This document shows positions 62,740 to 64,000 of a DNA stretch of 64,000 nucleotides, piece after piece. The translations under genes were made by a program, and so were the position numbers. The notes beneath the pieces were generated by a model. The model did not search any database. It saw only the letters and a list, made by a program, of their open reading frames with translations, and had not been told where the DNA came from. Position 1 is the first letter of the stretch, and every line of letters begins with the position of its first letter. This DNA is from Flavisericum labens (lineage in GTDB: Bacteria; Bacteroidota; Bacteroidia; Flavobacteriales; Flavobacteriaceae): positions 62,001 to 126,000 of the forward strand of contig NZ_JBJJBQ010000008.1 in the NCBI RefSeq assembly GCF_045446075.1. Reading direction: 5' to 3'.

Positions 62740-63504
62740 ATGGCGCATCGATTAAAAAAAGAGCAGAACTACAACTATATTGAATCAGGCGAAGGCACAC
62801 CTATAATTGTGCTACATGGTTTAATGGGTGGCTTAAGTAATTTTGATTCGGTTACTGATTATTTCAGTTCGAAAGGATATAAAGTCCTAATCCCCGAGTT
62901 ACCGATTTATAGCATGTCGCTAATAAAAACTAATGTAAAAAGTTTTGCAAAACATTTACACGATTTTATTGAGTTTAAAGGCTATAAAGACGTCATTTTA
63001 TTAGGAAATTCCTTAGGCGGCCATATTGGGCTTTACCACACCAAAATGTTTCCCGAAAGCGTTAAAGCCCTTATTATTACGGGCAGCTCTGGTCTTTATG
63101 AAAGCGCCATGGGCAGCGGATACACCAAACGCAGTGACTATGAGGTTATTAAAAAGAAAGCTCAGGACGTTTTTTACGACCCTAAAGTAGCCACAAAAGA
63201 AATTGTAGATGGTGTTTACGAAACCGTAAACGACCGCAATAAGCTTATAAAGACTTTAGCTATTGCGAAAAGCGCCATACGCCATAATATGTCGAAGGAC
63301 TTACCAAAAATGACTACGCCTACATGTATCATTTGGGGGAAAAACGATAATGTTACACCACCCCAAGTTGCAGTAGAATTCAATGACCTATTACCAGATT
63401 CTGAATTGTTTTGGATTGACAAATGTGGACACGCCGCCATGATGGAACATCCCGACGAATTCAACCAAATTATGAATGATTGGTTGGAGAGAAAAGGTTT
63501 TTAA
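62740..63504 (+). CDS. Alpha/beta hydrolase
   Basis: A 254-residue soluble alpha/beta hydrolase. The oxyanion region is VLHGLMGG, the nucleophile elbow LLGNSLGGHIGL, the acid is in WGKNDNVTPP, and the His in CGHAAMMEHP, giving a full triad. It is close to the MhpC/BioH-like group; the substrate is not known. I start at the ATG at 62740 (MAHRLKKEQNYNYIE); the earlier in-frame ATG at 62692 lies upstream of the promoter. engB follows 73 bp downstream, a pairing often seen in Flavobacteriia. Confidence 0.85.
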   Translation: MAHRLKKEQNYNYIESGEGTPIIVLHGLMGGLSNFDSVTDYFSSKGYKVLIPELPIYSMSLIKTNVKSFAKHLHDFIEFKGYKDVILLGNSLGGHIGLYHTKMFPESVKALIITGSSGLYESAMGSGYTKRSDYEVIKKKAQDVFYDPKVATKEIVDGVYETVNDRNKLIKTLAIAKSAIRHNMSKDLPKMTTPTCIIWGKNDNVTPPQVAVEFNDLLPDSELFWIDKCGHAAMMEHPDEFNQIMNDWLERKGF

Positions 63505-63577
63505 AGTCTTTTATAGTTTCTTTTCCGTTGAAAAAACTCAATTTATCAAAGCCCCAGTTTAGAGGAATAAATTCATT

Positions 63578-64000
63578 ATGAAAATAAAATCTGCCGAATT
63601 CGTAGTAAGTAATTCTGACGTGACCAAATGCCCAAAAAGCAGTCTACCCGAGTATGCTTTTATTGGTAGAAGTAATGTGGGCAAATCGTCGCTAATTAAT
63701 ATGCTTACTAGCAGAAAAAGCCTGGCTAAAACTTCTGGGAAACCTGGAAAAACACAACTCATCAACCATTTTTTAATTAACAAAAACTGGCATTTGGTTG
63801 ATTTACCTGGTTATGGGTACGCCAAGGTTTCAAAAAGTTCGAAGAAAGTATTTCAAAAGTTCATCACCCAATATTTTAGCTTTCGAGAACAATTAGTCAC
63901 AGCATTTGTTTTGGTTGATATTAGACACAAGCCCCAGCCCATAGATTTAGATTTTATGCAATGGATGGGCGAAAATAACATACCGTTCTCTATTATTTTC
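63578..64000 (+). CDS. engB: Ribosome biogenesis GTPase EngB/YsxC, N-terminal part
   Basis: The first 141 residues of EngB (YihA/YsxC), a TRAFAC-class GTPase needed for 50S subunit assembly. The P-loop is GRSNVGKSSL, switch region KPGKTQLINHF, and G3 is DLPGYGYAKV. The G4 motif (TKxD) and C-terminus lie beyond the window. The frame is open to the last base of the window. Confidence 0.95.
   Translation, partial: MKIKSAEFVVSNSDVTKCPKSSLPEYAFIGRSNVGKSSLINMLTSRKSLAKTSGKPGKTQLINHFLINKNWHLVDLPGYGYAKVSKSSKKVFQKFITQYFSFREQLVTAFVLVDIRHKPQPIDLDFMQWMGENNIPFSIIF

Noticed and set aside
1..64000. Search for CRISPR arrays, insertion sequences, phage genes and defence systems
   Set aside because: No regularly spaced repeat array, transposase, integrase, or recognisable defence gene was seen on either strand. 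Apart from the decayed kinase, intergenic regions are short and ordinary.

Overview
The window is chromosomal DNA of a marine-type member of the Flavobacteriaceae (phylum Bacteroidota). Evidence for this is the AT-rich composition, Na+-translocating NADH:quinone reductase, type IX secretion parts (a DUF5103 SprA plug protein and PorT/SprT), a short primary sigma factor of 287 residues, a 664-residue FtsZ, an AccD without its zinc-finger cysteines, and repeated use of the Bacteroidota promoter element TAnnTTTG in place of the usual -10 box. Shine-Dalgarno sequences are nearly absent. No phage, insertion sequence, CRISPR array or plasmid gene was seen. The species cannot be named from the sequence.

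Layout. 1-3.5 kb: nqrA-B-C-D (minus strand, nqrD cut by the window edge). 3.6-9.1 kb: DUF5103 plug protein, apaG, an NRDE/TANGO2 gene coupled to a putative permuted papain-fold gene, a TPR protein and rsmG. 9.2-17.4 kb: fatty acid desaturase, class I aminotransferase, a small lipoprotein, trkA-trkH, a divergent menG/ubiE-porT pair and an RNA methyltransferase. 17.5-29.1 kb: BamA/TamA-like barrel, fbaA, accD, a decayed PAS-histidine kinase, rpsO, pnp and the proline operon proC-proB-proA.

29.1-36.3 kb is the most accessory-looking part. It holds four small envelope proteins of unknown function and a tightly coupled four-gene operon (DUF6134-like secreted protein, CPBP-type membrane protein, extended SDR, classical SDR). 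Directly upstream on the same strand is a membrane-anchored AraC-type regulator, and inverted repeats lie in the gap between them. This is the best candidate here for an undescribed system. 36.3-46.7 kb: HTH protein, a small conserved protein with a nuclease-like motif, rpoD, a BLUF photoreceptor, rpe, two tandem CBS-domain paralogs, an esterase, an MtfA-type peptidase, an M1 aminopeptidase lipoprotein, tRNA-Arg(TCG) and yqeY.

46.8-62.5 kb is a complete-looking division and cell wall (dcw) cluster, all on the minus strand: mraZ-rsmH-ftsL-ftsI-murE-mraY-murD-ftsW-murG-murC-ftsQ-ftsA-ftsZ. murF, ddl and murB are absent. It begins at a TAnnTTTG promoter overlapped by three 10-bp-spaced GTGGTAA repeats, which look like MraZ operators, and ends at a strong terminator after ftsZ. 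The window closes with an alpha/beta hydrolase and the start of engB/ysxC.

Several starts were set by placing them downstream of the inferred transcription start. This removes spurious N-terminal extensions in mraZ and the 62.7 kb hydrolase, and supports TTG starts for menG/ubiE and mraZ.
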